Shown here one piece after another: positions 18,177 to 27,040 of a stretch of 55,480 bases of DNA; position 1 is the first letter of the stretch; every line of letters begins with the position of its first letter. This stretch comes from Planctomycetota bacterium. Lineage in GTDB: Bacteria; Planctomycetota; Planctomycetia; Planctomycetales; Planctomycetaceae. Made by a program: the position numbers and the translations under genes. The stretch covers positions 1-55,480 of the forward strand of contig JAQCEJ010000030.1 of assembly GCA_027618475.1 (NCBI GenBank). The letters are read 5' to 3'. Below the pieces are notes generated by a model that saw only the letters and a list, made by a program, of their open reading frames with translations, was not told the DNA's origin and did no database searches.

Positions 18177-18626
18177 ATGCGCATGGTTTCGGGGATACGT
18201 AACTTGAGTCTTTTGGCGATATTGCTGGGGAGCTGTCTGGCTGGCTGTGGCCCGGGAACTGACAAGCCGGCGACCGTTGCCGTTGGGGGTGTCGTGACTC
18301 TTGATGGACAGCCTGTCAAGAATGCCCGAGTAAGATTCATTCCTGATGCCGACAAAGGACGTGCCGCGGCCGGAACGACCGGCGACGATGGTTCATTTTC
18401 GCTCTCGACATTTGACACGGATGATGGAATTGTCCCGGGCAACTATTCTGTTGACGTCACTAGCATGGCAATCGACGACATCTCGACGGAGACGAAGGAC
18501 AGCGGCGAGCCCCTGACGAGCGAGATTCCGGCAAAATTCAGTAATTCGACCACCTCGGGCGTGTCGTTTACCATCGGTGAAGGAGATGCCGGGAAGAATC
18601 TGGAAATCAAACTCACCACCCAATAA
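18177..18626 (+). CDS. Carboxypeptidase-regulatory-like lipoprotein
   Basis: 149-aa lipoprotein with lipobox LAG-C24. The mature domain begins VAVGGVVTLDGQPVKNARVRFIPD and contains GTTGDDGSFSLSTFDTDDGIVPGNYSVDV, the transthyretin-like fold of carboxypeptidase regulatory-like domains. In Planctomycetes such small lipoproteins very often follow DUF1559 genes, as here, and may be a periplasmic partner of the pseudopilin. GAGGA at 18166-18170 lies 6 nt before the ATG. A terminator sits on each side, so its mRNA may come from read-through of the prepilin transcript. Confidence 0.88.
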   Translation: MRMVSGIRNLSLLAILLGSCLAGCGPGTDKPATVAVGGVVTLDGQPVKNARVRFIPDADKGRAAAGTTGDDGSFSLSTFDTDDGIVPGNYSVDVTSMAIDDISTETKDSGEPLTSEIPAKFSNSTTSGVSFTIGEGDAGKNLEIKLTTQ

Positions 18627-18655
18627 TCAACACGGTAAATACAACGAGAATTCAA

Positions 18656-18698
18656 CGGATCGATCGGGCTTTTGAGCGAACGGTCGATCCGTTTTGCT
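18656..18698 (+). terminator. Rho-independent terminator after the lipoprotein gene
   Basis: CGGATCGATCG pairs with CGGTCGATCCG (one G-T wobble) around a 14-nt loop, followed by TTTTGCTTG. It closes the prepilin-lipoprotein unit before the convergent DUF1501 gene. Confidence 0.65.
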
Positions 18699-18735
18699 TG
18701 TTGTTAACGAAAAGACAACTGCGACGACATCGGCT

Positions 18736-20316
18736 TCACGTCAGAGATGAAATCGGGTGCCCCTGAAAGATTCGGAACGGCCGGCCTTCGGTGTCGTGAA
18801 ACTCCGCTTCGGAATCGACTCCCAATTGCGCAAAGACGGTCGCCGCCATATCGGAGGGGGTATGTCCGTCCGATATGGGTTGTCCCCCCTGCGGATCAGT
18901 CTTGCCGATCACTCGTCCCGGTACAATCCCCGCACCCGCGAAAAAGCAGGGGAAGACGTCTCCCCAGTGATGCCGGCCGTCGGTGAATAGATCCCCCGCA
19001 GCGTTCTTGCCACCGACGGCGATCGGTGAAATCATCGGCGTGCGACCCATCTCGCCACACATCACGATCAGCGTTTCGGAGAGCAGACCCCGTTCGTGCA
19101 TGTCGTCGAGAAAACCGCTGAGACAATGATCGAGCGACGGTAACAATTTTCCCTTGAGATCGCGAAACGCATTCTGGTGCGTATCCCAGCCGCGCAAATT
19201 CACCTGCACCATGCGGACGCCCGCTTCGATCAACCGGCGGGCGACAAGAAACGACTGTCCCCATTCTTCCCGTCCATATTGATCGCGCATCGCTGCCGAT
19301 TCCTGTGTCAGGTCGAACGGGTTGTTCTTCCCGCGCTGCGAAAGAATCATCATCAAGGCTTGTTTCTGATACGCATCGTAATTCTCGACGACGCGGTGAG
19401 AATCGAGGTCGCGGCGCATCGCATCCAGTTGTGCGAGCAGGCGTCCGCGATGTTCGATGCGCTCGATGGCAATCTCGGTGCCGTTTCCCAAATCGGGAAG
19501 TGTAAAATCGGGGTTGCGGCAACTGCTGTTGTCGTACCACGAGTTCGGCAATTTGCCTGGCCGACGATCGGGATCGTCGGGCTCGTCGTGGCTGAAACAA
19601 TTCGGGCACGAACCGGCCGGATCGGGGGCCCGGCATTGCGGAGCGAGATTGACCCGCCAGTGCGCGAACTTCGGACCGAGCATCCCCGGAGCCGTTCCCG
19701 CGACATAAAACTCACCCGTGTTGATGCGGGTTCGCGGTACTTGAATCACCGGAGGGAGCCCCATACCGGGCAATGGGGGAACGGCATACGCGACCATCGA
19801 TCCGATGGAAGGCCATTCGAGATTGCGTGCTTTTTGCAGGCCGATTGTTCCTGTTGTTTCACCGGGAGGAAGATAATTCATCCCGGTATTCACCATATAC
19901 ATCGACGCGGCATGTTCGTTACGGAACTGGCGATCGGCGGGATGATACATGCTGCGGACGATCGAATACATGTTCGCCCGCTTCGCCAAACGAGGAAGAT
20001 ATTCGCAGACCGTCAGATCAGGATTGCTCGATTGAATCGTGCCGTATTCGCCACGAACTCTTTCCGACGCTTCGGGCTTGGGATCGAATGTCTCGTGCTG
20101 CGAAGGGCCGCCCGACTGGAAGATGAAGACCACGTTTTTCGCAGGACCGTTAAGGGCTCCTCCCCCACGCTGTTGACTCGCCTCCAGCCTGGCGAGATCG
20201 CCCAGACCGGCTCCCAGCAGCGACAATCCGCCGATCTGCAGAATTTCACGTCGACCGATTCGGGGATGGTCTTCGGGCGTGCAACCACGGCGATGTGAGG
20301 GTAGCCGTCTCGCCAT
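18736..20316 (-). CDS. DUF1501 family protein, Tat-exported
   Basis: 526-aa second DUF1501 protein of the window. A Tat signal (GRREILQIGGLSLLGAG) follows about 20 basic/polar residues. Family blocks are present: FIFQSGGPSQHETFDPKPEA, NLRGWDTHQNAFRDLKGKLLPSLD and VMCGEMGRTPMISP near the C-terminus. A cysteine-rich insert (APQCRAPDPAGSCPNCF) near the middle is unusual relative to the first copy and could bind a metal. The start is uncertain: ATG 20316 follows a GGGGGA run at 6 nt; the frame extends to ATG 20352. No DUF1549/DUF1553 partner is adjacent. It faces the prepilin-lipoprotein unit and diverges from the Rrf2 gene. Confidence 0.88.
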   Translation of the reverse strand: MARRLPSHRRGCTPEDHPRIGRREILQIGGLSLLGAGLGDLARLEASQQRGGGALNGPAKNVVFIFQSGGPSQHETFDPKPEASERVRGEYGTIQSSNPDLTVCEYLPRLAKRANMYSIVRSMYHPADRQFRNEHAASMYMVNTGMNYLPPGETTGTIGLQKARNLEWPSIGSMVAYAVPPLPGMGLPPVIQVPRTRINTGEFYVAGTAPGMLGPKFAHWRVNLAPQCRAPDPAGSCPNCFSHDEPDDPDRRPGKLPNSWYDNSSCRNPDFTLPDLGNGTEIAIERIEHRGRLLAQLDAMRRDLDSHRVVENYDAYQKQALMMILSQRGKNNPFDLTQESAAMRDQYGREEWGQSFLVARRLIEAGVRMVQVNLRGWDTHQNAFRDLKGKLLPSLDHCLSGFLDDMHERGLLSETLIVMCGEMGRTPMISPIAVGGKNAAGDLFTDGRHHWGDVFPCFFAGAGIVPGRVIGKTDPQGGQPISDGHTPSDMAATVFAQLGVDSEAEFHDTEGRPFRIFQGHPISSLT

Positions 20317-20446
20317 ATTTTTCCCCCGAGGTGTTTGACTTGAACTCATCACATCAATAGATCGTCATCTAACCATACTTTATTTGAATTCAACACCTCA
20401 TTCAACGGGTATTTATCAATTGACCGTTCAAAAAGGTGAAAGTCTG

Positions 20447-20475
20447 TTGTCCGCGATCCCGATTATTCCGGACAA
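20447..20475. promoter_or_regulatory. Inverted repeat in the DUF1501 / Rrf2 divergent spacer
   Basis: TTGTCCG (20447-20453) and CGGACAA (20469-20475) form perfect 7-bp arms around a 15-bp spacer, 88 bp before the Rrf2 start. It could be an operator for the Rrf2 regulator, but this rests on symmetry alone. Confidence 0.35.
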
Positions 20476-20562
20476 GAAAGCGACTATGAATCCCAGAGGA
20501 CTTACGTGATTGTCCTTCGAAAATGCCTGGAGTAAGAGGGCTTAAAATCGGAGGTTAATATA

Positions 20563-21096
20563 ATGTCATTGAAATTCGGGAAAATCAGGTCTAGAATTCA
20601 GCATACTCATTCCGACGTTTTCATAGATAGAAAAGCGGGCATGATCTCACAAGCGATGGAATATTCACTGCGGGCAATGGCTTTATTGGCCCAGAACACC
20701 GCTGAACCGATCGCCGTCCAGCACATCGCCGAGCGATGTCAGGTACCGGCCCCTTATTTGTCAAAACTTATGCAAGGGTTGGTGAAATCCGGGTTGGTCA
20801 AATCTCGACGAGGAGTAAACGGCGGATTTACACTCTCGCGACCTCCCGCCGAGATCACGCTCTCCGATATCGTTCAGGCCGTTGACCCGATTCGGAGAAT
20901 CGAACGATGTCCGTTGGGAATCAAAGGACATGTCGCCCTCTGCCCGTTGCATCGCAAGATCGATCAGGCCATTGCCACGATTGATGATGCGTTTCGCAGC
21001 ACGTCTCTGGCCGACTTGTTCCAGGAAAGTGGCGGCGTGGTCCCATTGTGTGAAACCCGCGAACAGCTTTTTCAATTCGCAGCTCGCGGCACTTAA
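20563..21096 (+). CDS. Rrf2 family transcriptional regulator
   Basis: 177-aa winged-helix regulator. The Rrf2 core starts at MISQAMEYSLRAMALLA (residue 27), with the recognition region VPAPYLSKLMQGLVKSGLVKSRRGVNGGFTLSRP. Cysteines C116 and C127 in the RCPLG..LCPLH segment plus C163 could hold an Fe-S cluster, as in IscR/NsrR. The ATG at 20563 has GGAGG at 20550-20554 (8 nt), much better than the ATG at 20641, so a 26-residue N-terminal extension (MSLKFGKIRSRI...) seems to be translated, which is unusual. Likely target: its own promoter or the divergent DUF1501 gene. Confidence 0.88.
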   Translation: MSLKFGKIRSRIQHTHSDVFIDRKAGMISQAMEYSLRAMALLAQNTAEPIAVQHIAERCQVPAPYLSKLMQGLVKSGLVKSRRGVNGGFTLSRPPAEITLSDIVQAVDPIRRIERCPLGIKGHVALCPLHRKIDQAIATIDDAFRSTSLADLFQESGGVVPLCETREQLFQFAARGT

Positions 21097-21181
21097 TAGA
21101 TGCGTCGCCGGCGATTTCCACGGCAATAGCTCTTGTTCGATAAGAACAGTGCCTCGCAGGGGATCGAACACCAGCGGTTCT

Positions 21182-21400
21182 TCATTTCGATTCGCGCAGC
21201 GTGTGTCCGATGGCGAAGACTACGATGGCAACAACGGTGAGCGCGGGCATAAGAATCAGTCGAAATCCGAAATTCAGCTGCCAGAGAATCAACAGAGGGA
21301 GAAATCCCATCACGAGCAGTTGCAGGTAATATCCGATCTGCTGTTTCATGTCCCCGAGATAACTTTCTATCAGGATGATCATCAAATGCACGGCGGACAT
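21182..21400 (-). CDS. Small two-helix membrane protein (72 aa)
   Basis: 72-residue hydrophobic protein with two predicted transmembrane segments (YYLQLLVMGFLPLLILWQL and ILMPALTVVAIVVFAIG). It starts 51 bp after the stop of the VWA membrane protein, on the same strand, so is likely the last gene of that operon. The start is uncertain: GGAG lies only 2 nt before the ATG at 21400; an internal ATG at 21382 is an alternative. Family not recognised; a small subunit or membrane anchor of the VWA complex is possible. Confidence 0.6.
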   Translation of the reverse strand: MSAVHLMIILIESYLGDMKQQIGYYLQLLVMGFLPLLILWQLNFGFRLILMPALTVVAIVVFAIGHTLRESK

Positions 21401-21451
21401 TGCTCCGATGCCGCGTCGTTTGGTCTCTCATTACATTAACGAGAACGTCCG

Positions 21452-23704
21452 TCAGACGAAACCACGGAACAGGCGATAGGACCAGTCCAACGCCAACAGC
21501 AGGGAGAGGAGCAGCATGAGGCTGAAGTTATGCCACAGATCGTAGGGATGCTGTCGGATCGATGTCACTCCGGCTGGTGTTTCCGCCGAGACCCAGCCCT
21601 CTTCACGTGTCGGATCAATCACTCGCCCACCGGTTAATGACGCCCAGCGTTCGAGCGTAGCAAGGTCGACTGCCGTCCCGTCAATTTCCCGATCGCCGCG
21701 GGTCACCTCGATCACGACGAACGTTTCTGCGACAGACTGGCCGTTCAATGTCGCCGACGCTTCGATGCGATAGCGTCCAGGTTCGGTCGCTTCGAATTCG
21801 ACGGCGGGAATCGCTCCGGGAGTCGCCGGCACGCGGATCGAGACGGGAACACGCCGACCGTCGGGCATCACGACGGTGGCGTCGAGTGATGGGACCGATG
21901 GTTCATCGCCGCCGGTGGTATTCAATTCGGCGGCGATTCGTACCGTTTCTCCGGTTCGATACTTGGTTCGTTCGGGACGCAAAAACATCTGCCGCCCCGC
22001 CGCCGATCGCTCCATCGGGGCCATCGCCCGCATGGCGTGTTGCCAGAAGGCGGCGTGCAGTGTCACCCCGTCGTCGGTCCTTGGTCCATAATTCTGCCAG
22101 CGCCATAATGTGTCGGTCGCGACAAACAAGACGCGGCCTCGTCCGTATGTGTGCTCGACTATCACGGGCAACGGACCGTAAGCATTCTGATGTCCCATTG
22201 CCTCTACGAGTACGGTTGCAGCCGGCTGTTTGCGCAGCACCGGGTAAACATGTTCGAGCGTCGGTAACGTCGAGACTGTTTTCGGCTGCGAATTCTGACC
22301 GGTCGGCAACGTAAACCAATCGGATGACCGTCCCGCCGGTGTCAGCTGCAACTCAATTGCACCGGAGAGCGGCAATCCCGAATCGCGTGTCAATTCCACA
22401 GGCAACAACCGAGACAATTCGGGCGTTTCGACCCATTCCCCCAAATGCCTTCCCGCCAGAACGACGAGCGATTTACCGCCATCGCTCACCACCGAATGAA
22501 TGTGGCGTGCGAGACCTCGCGGCCAACTCGACGGCTGCACGTCACCCACAATGATCGTATCGAACCCATCGAGTTCGCTGCGACTTTGTGGAAAACCGCC
22601 CAACTTAACCCGCCGGTCTGGTTCTCCAAACTGTACAAAGGCATTCCCCTCTCGGGACAGAAACGCCGTCATATTGAAACTCGGATCGTCTTCAAGCACA
22701 CGCCGGAGATATTTGAATTCCCAGCGCCAGGTTTCTTCCAAGATCAGTACATCGTGCTTGTCGTCGACGGCCAGTACATTAACGGCAAATGGCCGACCGA
22801 CAGCGGCCTCCCCTTGTCGTAAAAAGAATTCGTAACGTTTCAATCCCGCCTCTTTCGGGCAGTCCTTGATGATGACGAACCGATCATCCGCGGCGACCAG
22901 TCCCGCCAATTCTTCCCGAGCCAGTTCCTGCCCTTCAACTTCGGCGACCAGCGTAAGATTGTCGAGTGAACGGTTCGGCCGCACCGTAACCTGAAATGCG
23001 GTTTCCGATCCGACAAGGACACGGCGTGCCGCCTGTACCAGATCGATCGAGGCCGCCGAGGCAGCTTCATTGTCGGCTGTCAGCGACAACGGCAGGATAT
23101 CGACTGCCAGTCCCAGTTCTTTGGCAGTGGCCACGACATCGGACGAACTCCGATTGATGCCGTCGGAGACCAGCAGGACTCGATCGGGATCTGCGTTTAT
23201 TTCACGGGACGCGTTCGACAACCGGACATGATTCCAGGCCGATTTGAGACTCGCCGCGATATCGGTTTCGTCACCAGCCGGGGCGATTTGATCGAGTTCA
23301 TCCGGCATGATCGGAATGGCACGTTGATCGAATGAAAACCAATGCACGTTGTGCGTCCGCGTTGCAGATTGCACGGCCGGACTCTGCTCGATAAGCCGCC
23401 GTGCTTCGTCCCAGCGCGTTCCTTCGGTCGACGCCGACGACATACTTGCCGAGCGATCGAGCAACAGAATCAGGCCGGGGACGTCGGTAACGGATTTCGG
23501 CAGAGAAAGTACGGGTTGAAACAGGCAGAGTGTCACGACGGCGATCATTCCCAATCGCAGCAAACCTAACTGCCAGATGGCGTTACGAGGAACATGCTTT
23601 TCCCGCAACAGCCAGCTGCCGTATGCCAACACGGCCATCAGCGCGACGGCAAACAGCACAATGACCGCCGGTGGAAACATCGGTAACCATTGCCAGGTCA
23701 TCAT
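21452..23704 (-). CDS. Membrane VWA / glutamine-amidotransferase-like protein
   Basis: 750-aa membrane protein. Two N-terminal TM helices (about 11-35 and 50-67) precede a von Willebrand A domain whose MIDAS is intact (LLLDRSASM: D83, S85, S87). A following amidotransferase-like region has the GFDTIIVGDVQPSSWP..LVVLAGRHLG pattern, with no catalytic cysteine visible, so is probably non-enzymatic. A beta-rich domain and a C-terminal TM (LMLLLSLLLALDWSYRLF) follow. Planctomycete and Bacteroidetes BatA/B relatives share this layout. Its start overlaps the upstream VWA gene by 4 bp. The protein is expected at the inner membrane with the VWA domain exposed to partners such as MoxR clients. Confidence 0.85.
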   Translation of the reverse strand: MMTWQWLPMFPPAVIVLFAVALMAVLAYGSWLLREKHVPRNAIWQLGLLRLGMIAVVTLCLFQPVLSLPKSVTDVPGLILLLDRSASMSSASTEGTRWDEARRLIEQSPAVQSATRTHNVHWFSFDQRAIPIMPDELDQIAPAGDETDIAASLKSAWNHVRLSNASREINADPDRVLLVSDGINRSSSDVVATAKELGLAVDILPLSLTADNEAASAASIDLVQAARRVLVGSETAFQVTVRPNRSLDNLTLVAEVEGQELAREELAGLVAADDRFVIIKDCPKEAGLKRYEFFLRQGEAAVGRPFAVNVLAVDDKHDVLILEETWRWEFKYLRRVLEDDPSFNMTAFLSREGNAFVQFGEPDRRVKLGGFPQSRSELDGFDTIIVGDVQPSSWPRGLARHIHSVVSDGGKSLVVLAGRHLGEWVETPELSRLLPVELTRDSGLPLSGAIELQLTPAGRSSDWFTLPTGQNSQPKTVSTLPTLEHVYPVLRKQPAATVLVEAMGHQNAYGPLPVIVEHTYGRGRVLFVATDTLWRWQNYGPRTDDGVTLHAAFWQHAMRAMAPMERSAAGRQMFLRPERTKYRTGETVRIAAELNTTGGDEPSVPSLDATVVMPDGRRVPVSIRVPATPGAIPAVEFEATEPGRYRIEASATLNGQSVAETFVVIEVTRGDREIDGTAVDLATLERWASLTGGRVIDPTREEGWVSAETPAGVTSIRQHPYDLWHNFSLMLLLSLLLALDWSYRLFRGFV

Positions 23705-25932
23705 GGTGCGGTCGCTCCTTCCCGCTCCGCCTCACGTTCTTTCAGCGGTGCGACAAAACCGCGGCGTCGACGATGTGAACCACTGATCGCCGGATTCATT
23801 TTCGGGCAAAGCCAGTGTACAAGAAACATTTCCGTCAGCAGACACAATCCTGCAAGTCCGATCAACCAGGGTTCCAAGACAATACGATCGTCGTCGGCAT
23901 TCGCGGTCGATTCGGAGATTCCCTGCACCTGTTCGATTTCGATCTCAACTGGGGACCACCACGCGCGGAATTTCTCGGGATCGACCGACTCCAACCGACT
24001 CTCTTCACGCCCCGGTTGTATGATCAACGAAAAATCGGCCGTCGAACCGTCAGACGATTCAACCCGGTAGTACCCCGCTTCGGTCGCATCGGCAATGTTC
24101 ATCCAGGTTCGCGTCCCGACCGATTGCAGCTGCACCGTGACGTCCTTCCCAGAGGGGGACAAAACGCGCGGCGGCCGGTTCGTTGCTTCATCATTCGACA
24201 ACACGAGCGTCATCGGCTCACCGATCGTCCAGCTGCGACGATATCCTCCGGTTTGTACGTGAGACAACAAACGATCGATTAACGGGACGAAACTCTTTCG
24301 ACGCGGTAAGTCGCACCAGCGGTCATCAGCCGAGGCGTTTACGATCACGACTTTCCCCGCACCGACACGACGGGCGATCAGCGCGGGCGAGCCGTCACCA
24401 AGCGTCGCCAGCACTTCGTCGGAGGGGGACAACTCCTGAGCGAAACGATACCACCGTTGCGATGACGTCGCTGCGAGATCGCCAATCTCGGGATCGACCA
24501 ACCCCTTGAGTATCGAATGCCGATCGTTCCAGTGAGTCCAGGTCGACAAGCCTCCGTCGGCGATCTCGGCAGCCAGCGTTCCGGCGAGTTCCGCAGGCAG
24601 AATGCTTCCCGACGCATCGAGAGGCTGCCGAAACCCGCGATTGTAATTCTCGTATTCGACGGTGGGCCCGAGAAACAGAATCAATCCGGCTCCGTGCATC
24701 ACGCGCGCTGTGATAGCCGTCGCCAGCGATTCGGGCAGGCCGGGGACGTCCGCCAGAAGAATGACTTCAGCCGCGTCAATGTCGTTCGAGGTCAACGTTG
24801 ACGGATCACGCACGAGTAAGGTGCCTTCGGCAGCGAGAGAACCGGCTTCGCCCAACGCACCGATGGCCGTCTCTAACGCCAGTCCGGTTCGCTGGGTCGC
24901 GCCCGGGGGGGTAATCGGCGTCACCAACAATAACGGAGCCCCTCCCGTCTCGCTGAGGTCGACATACAGCACGTCATCGTCGGCCAGATCATCGGCAGGT
25001 TCGAGTTTCAGCGTGGCAAGACTCCCAGAGGCTTCGAATGTGGATGGCAACGGCAATTCAAGTTGCGTCCGTCTCCCCGGCGTAATCGTCACCGGTATCT
25101 CTTCGGTTTCGACTCCCTTCACCCCCGAAATATGCAGTGTTCGCTTTAACGGACCGTCTCCGACGCCGTCGACTTCAACACGCAAGACAGCGGTCGAATC
25201 TGCACCATGAACTCGCGCGCCAACCAGCCAGGCATTTCTCGGTAAAGGAACAGAGGCATCGACCAATCGAAATGTGACTGACGGCAGATCACTGACATCG
25301 TGTGCGAACGTCGCGAGTTCTGTCGTATTCCAACCAGACGCCGGATTGTCCGTCAAAAAAACGACTTCGACGGCGACATCCGGTCGGAGTTGAGTCAGCA
25401 GCGAACGAATCGGTTCCAGTGAGGTATCCAGTCGCGTCTCTTCCAACGTCGGCTGCAGCGTTTCGATCGCCGGTAAATACAACGCCGGGTCGGAAGTCCA
25501 CGGGGCGAGAACGCTCGTCGATTGGCCGGTCACCAGCACGGATGTGCGATCCCCCGCGACGTTGTGACGAATGATGTCGAGAGCCATCTTGCGAACCGAC
25601 TCGAAGGGTGTCGGACGGCCGTCGACCAGCCGGCCCATGCTGCGACTGACATCCAGGACGATGATTCGATCGAGCCCCGAACTCTCCCCGCGCGTCGACC
25701 AGATCGGCCGCGCCAGCGCGAAGACAAGTAACACCAGGAATGCTGCCCGTAACAGAAACAGCAACACCTGATGCCATTGGATACGCCGCGCCATTCGCTG
25801 TTGTGTCAGATGCAGCCAGCGCAAACTGCTGAACGGAGTCTGACGGACATGCCTCGGCTGAAACAGATGGACGACTATCGGAATAGCCAGCAGGGCCAGA
25901 CCGAACAGAGCCAAAGGGGCGAGCAAAGTCAT
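23701..25932 (-). CDS. BatA-like membrane protein with VWA domain
   Basis: 743-aa protein beginning with the aerotolerance-regulator BatA N-terminal region: two TM helices around LFQPRHVRQTPFSSLRWL. A VWA domain with an intact MIDAS (VLDVSRSMG: D94, S96, S98) follows, then beta-sandwich domains and an amidotransferase-like segment. The C-terminal TM (EPWLIGLAGLCLLTEMFLVHWL) anchors it. It overlaps the neighbours by 4 bp on each side (25929-25932 and 23701-23704). In MoxR-DUF58-VWA operons such proteins act with the AAA ATPase, probably in envelope assembly or stress tolerance. Confidence 0.9.
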   Translation of the reverse strand: MTLLAPLALFGLALLAIPIVVHLFQPRHVRQTPFSSLRWLHLTQQRMARRIQWHQVLLFLLRAAFLVLLVFALARPIWSTRGESSGLDRIIVLDVSRSMGRLVDGRPTPFESVRKMALDIIRHNVAGDRTSVLVTGQSTSVLAPWTSDPALYLPAIETLQPTLEETRLDTSLEPIRSLLTQLRPDVAVEVVFLTDNPASGWNTTELATFAHDVSDLPSVTFRLVDASVPLPRNAWLVGARVHGADSTAVLRVEVDGVGDGPLKRTLHISGVKGVETEEIPVTITPGRRTQLELPLPSTFEASGSLATLKLEPADDLADDDVLYVDLSETGGAPLLLVTPITPPGATQRTGLALETAIGALGEAGSLAAEGTLLVRDPSTLTSNDIDAAEVILLADVPGLPESLATAITARVMHGAGLILFLGPTVEYENYNRGFRQPLDASGSILPAELAGTLAAEIADGGLSTWTHWNDRHSILKGLVDPEIGDLAATSSQRWYRFAQELSPSDEVLATLGDGSPALIARRVGAGKVVIVNASADDRWCDLPRRKSFVPLIDRLLSHVQTGGYRRSWTIGEPMTLVLSNDEATNRPPRVLSPSGKDVTVQLQSVGTRTWMNIADATEAGYYRVESSDGSTADFSLIIQPGREESRLESVDPEKFRAWWSPVEIEIEQVQGISESTANADDDRIVLEPWLIGLAGLCLLTEMFLVHWLCPKMNPAISGSHRRRRGFVAPLKEREAEREGATAP

Positions 25933-26993
25933 CGGCGCACCTTGCTGCGACGGTTGAGAAACGCGGTGAGAGCATGGTCGTACTGCTGTCGCGTATTGAT
26001 CAACTGATAATCAATTCCCGATTCGGTCAAACCCTTGCGGTAAAATTCACAACATTGCCGAATCTGTTCGAGATACCCGTCGCGGACGGCCATCGGGTCA
26101 ATCTCCAGCTCTTCACCCGTTTCCAGATCGCGGAACTGCGTCGCTCCTTGAAAGGGAAATTCCAGTTCCGCCGCATCCTGCAGATGAAAGACGATCACAT
26201 CATGTTTCTGGCTGCGCAGCTGCCGAATCGCCTTGAGCGTCGTTTCGGGGTCATCGATCAGATCGCTGATCACCACCACCAGTCCCCGGCGTTTCAGATT
26301 ACGGGCTATTAAACGCAGACTCGAAGGCATGTCGGTCCCTCCTTCCGGAGGGTTGTCGACCATCACCTTCATCATCTGGCGCAAATGCGGACGTCGACAA
26401 CGGGGTTGAACCAGCAGACCCGGCTTTGCGCCGAACAGAGCCAAACCACAAGCGTCTTGCTGCCGCAGGACAAGATAACCAAGACAACTGGCTAGAAAGC
26501 AGCCGTAATCCCATTTCGTCAGTAGCCCGGTGCCGAAGGACATCGACGCCGAGCGATCGAGCAGAACATAACAGCGCAGGTTCGTTTCATCTTCGTAACG
26601 TTTGACGTAATAATGATCGGTTCTTGCGTACAAATGCCAGTCGAGGTATTTCAGATCGTCGCCGGGGACATATTCGCGATGGTCGGCGAACTCGACCGAA
26701 AACCCATGAAACGGGCTTTTGTGCAGACCGTTTAAAAATCCCTCGACGACCAGCCGAGCCAGCAGTGGGGAAAACCCGACTCGCGCCAGCACCTCGGGAT
26801 TCAAATAACGATCGGGACTCGCCGAGGAGATTCCTTCGGTTAACGACACCTGACCGGCATGCTCACTCCAGGCGCGATGTAACTTCTGCAACAGTCTCGA
26901 TGCTGACGGTCCGAGCTTACGCCACCACGCAGAACGTTGATTCCCGTTCCGGGGGATTGGTGTATTCGGCGGGAGGGGCGAATTTGTGGACAT
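25929..26993 (-). CDS. DUF58 protein (MoxR-associated, VWA-like)
   Basis: 354-aa soluble DUF58 protein. The family core HREYVPGDDLKYLDWHLYAR spans about residues 105-124, followed by a VWA-like MIDAS (LLDRSASMSFG, D146/S148/S150). DUF58 proteins are the constant partners of MoxR AAA ATPases and probably deliver or bind substrates for remodelling. The gene follows MoxR by 47 bp and overlaps the next VWA gene by 4 bp. The first 30 residues are Pro/Asn-rich and likely flexible. Confidence 0.93.
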   Translation of the reverse strand: MSTNSPLPPNTPIPRNGNQRSAWWRKLGPSASRLLQKLHRAWSEHAGQVSLTEGISSASPDRYLNPEVLARVGFSPLLARLVVEGFLNGLHKSPFHGFSVEFADHREYVPGDDLKYLDWHLYARTDHYYVKRYEDETNLRCYVLLDRSASMSFGTGLLTKWDYGCFLASCLGYLVLRQQDACGLALFGAKPGLLVQPRCRRPHLRQMMKVMVDNPPEGGTDMPSSLRLIARNLKRRGLVVVISDLIDDPETTLKAIRQLRSQKHDVIVFHLQDAAELEFPFQGATQFRDLETGEELEIDPMAVRDGYLEQIRQCCEFYRKGLTESGIDYQLINTRQQYDHALTAFLNRRSKVRR

Positions 26994-27040
26994 GTCGCTT
27001 CAGACTTTCGTGCCTCGTCATGCACCGACAGATCACTCGA

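Noticed and set aside
19177..20298. 373-codon rightward frame opposite the second DUF1501 gene
   Set aside because: It is the antisense shadow of conserved DUF1501 coding sequence, with an Arg/His/Gly-rich random-looking product.
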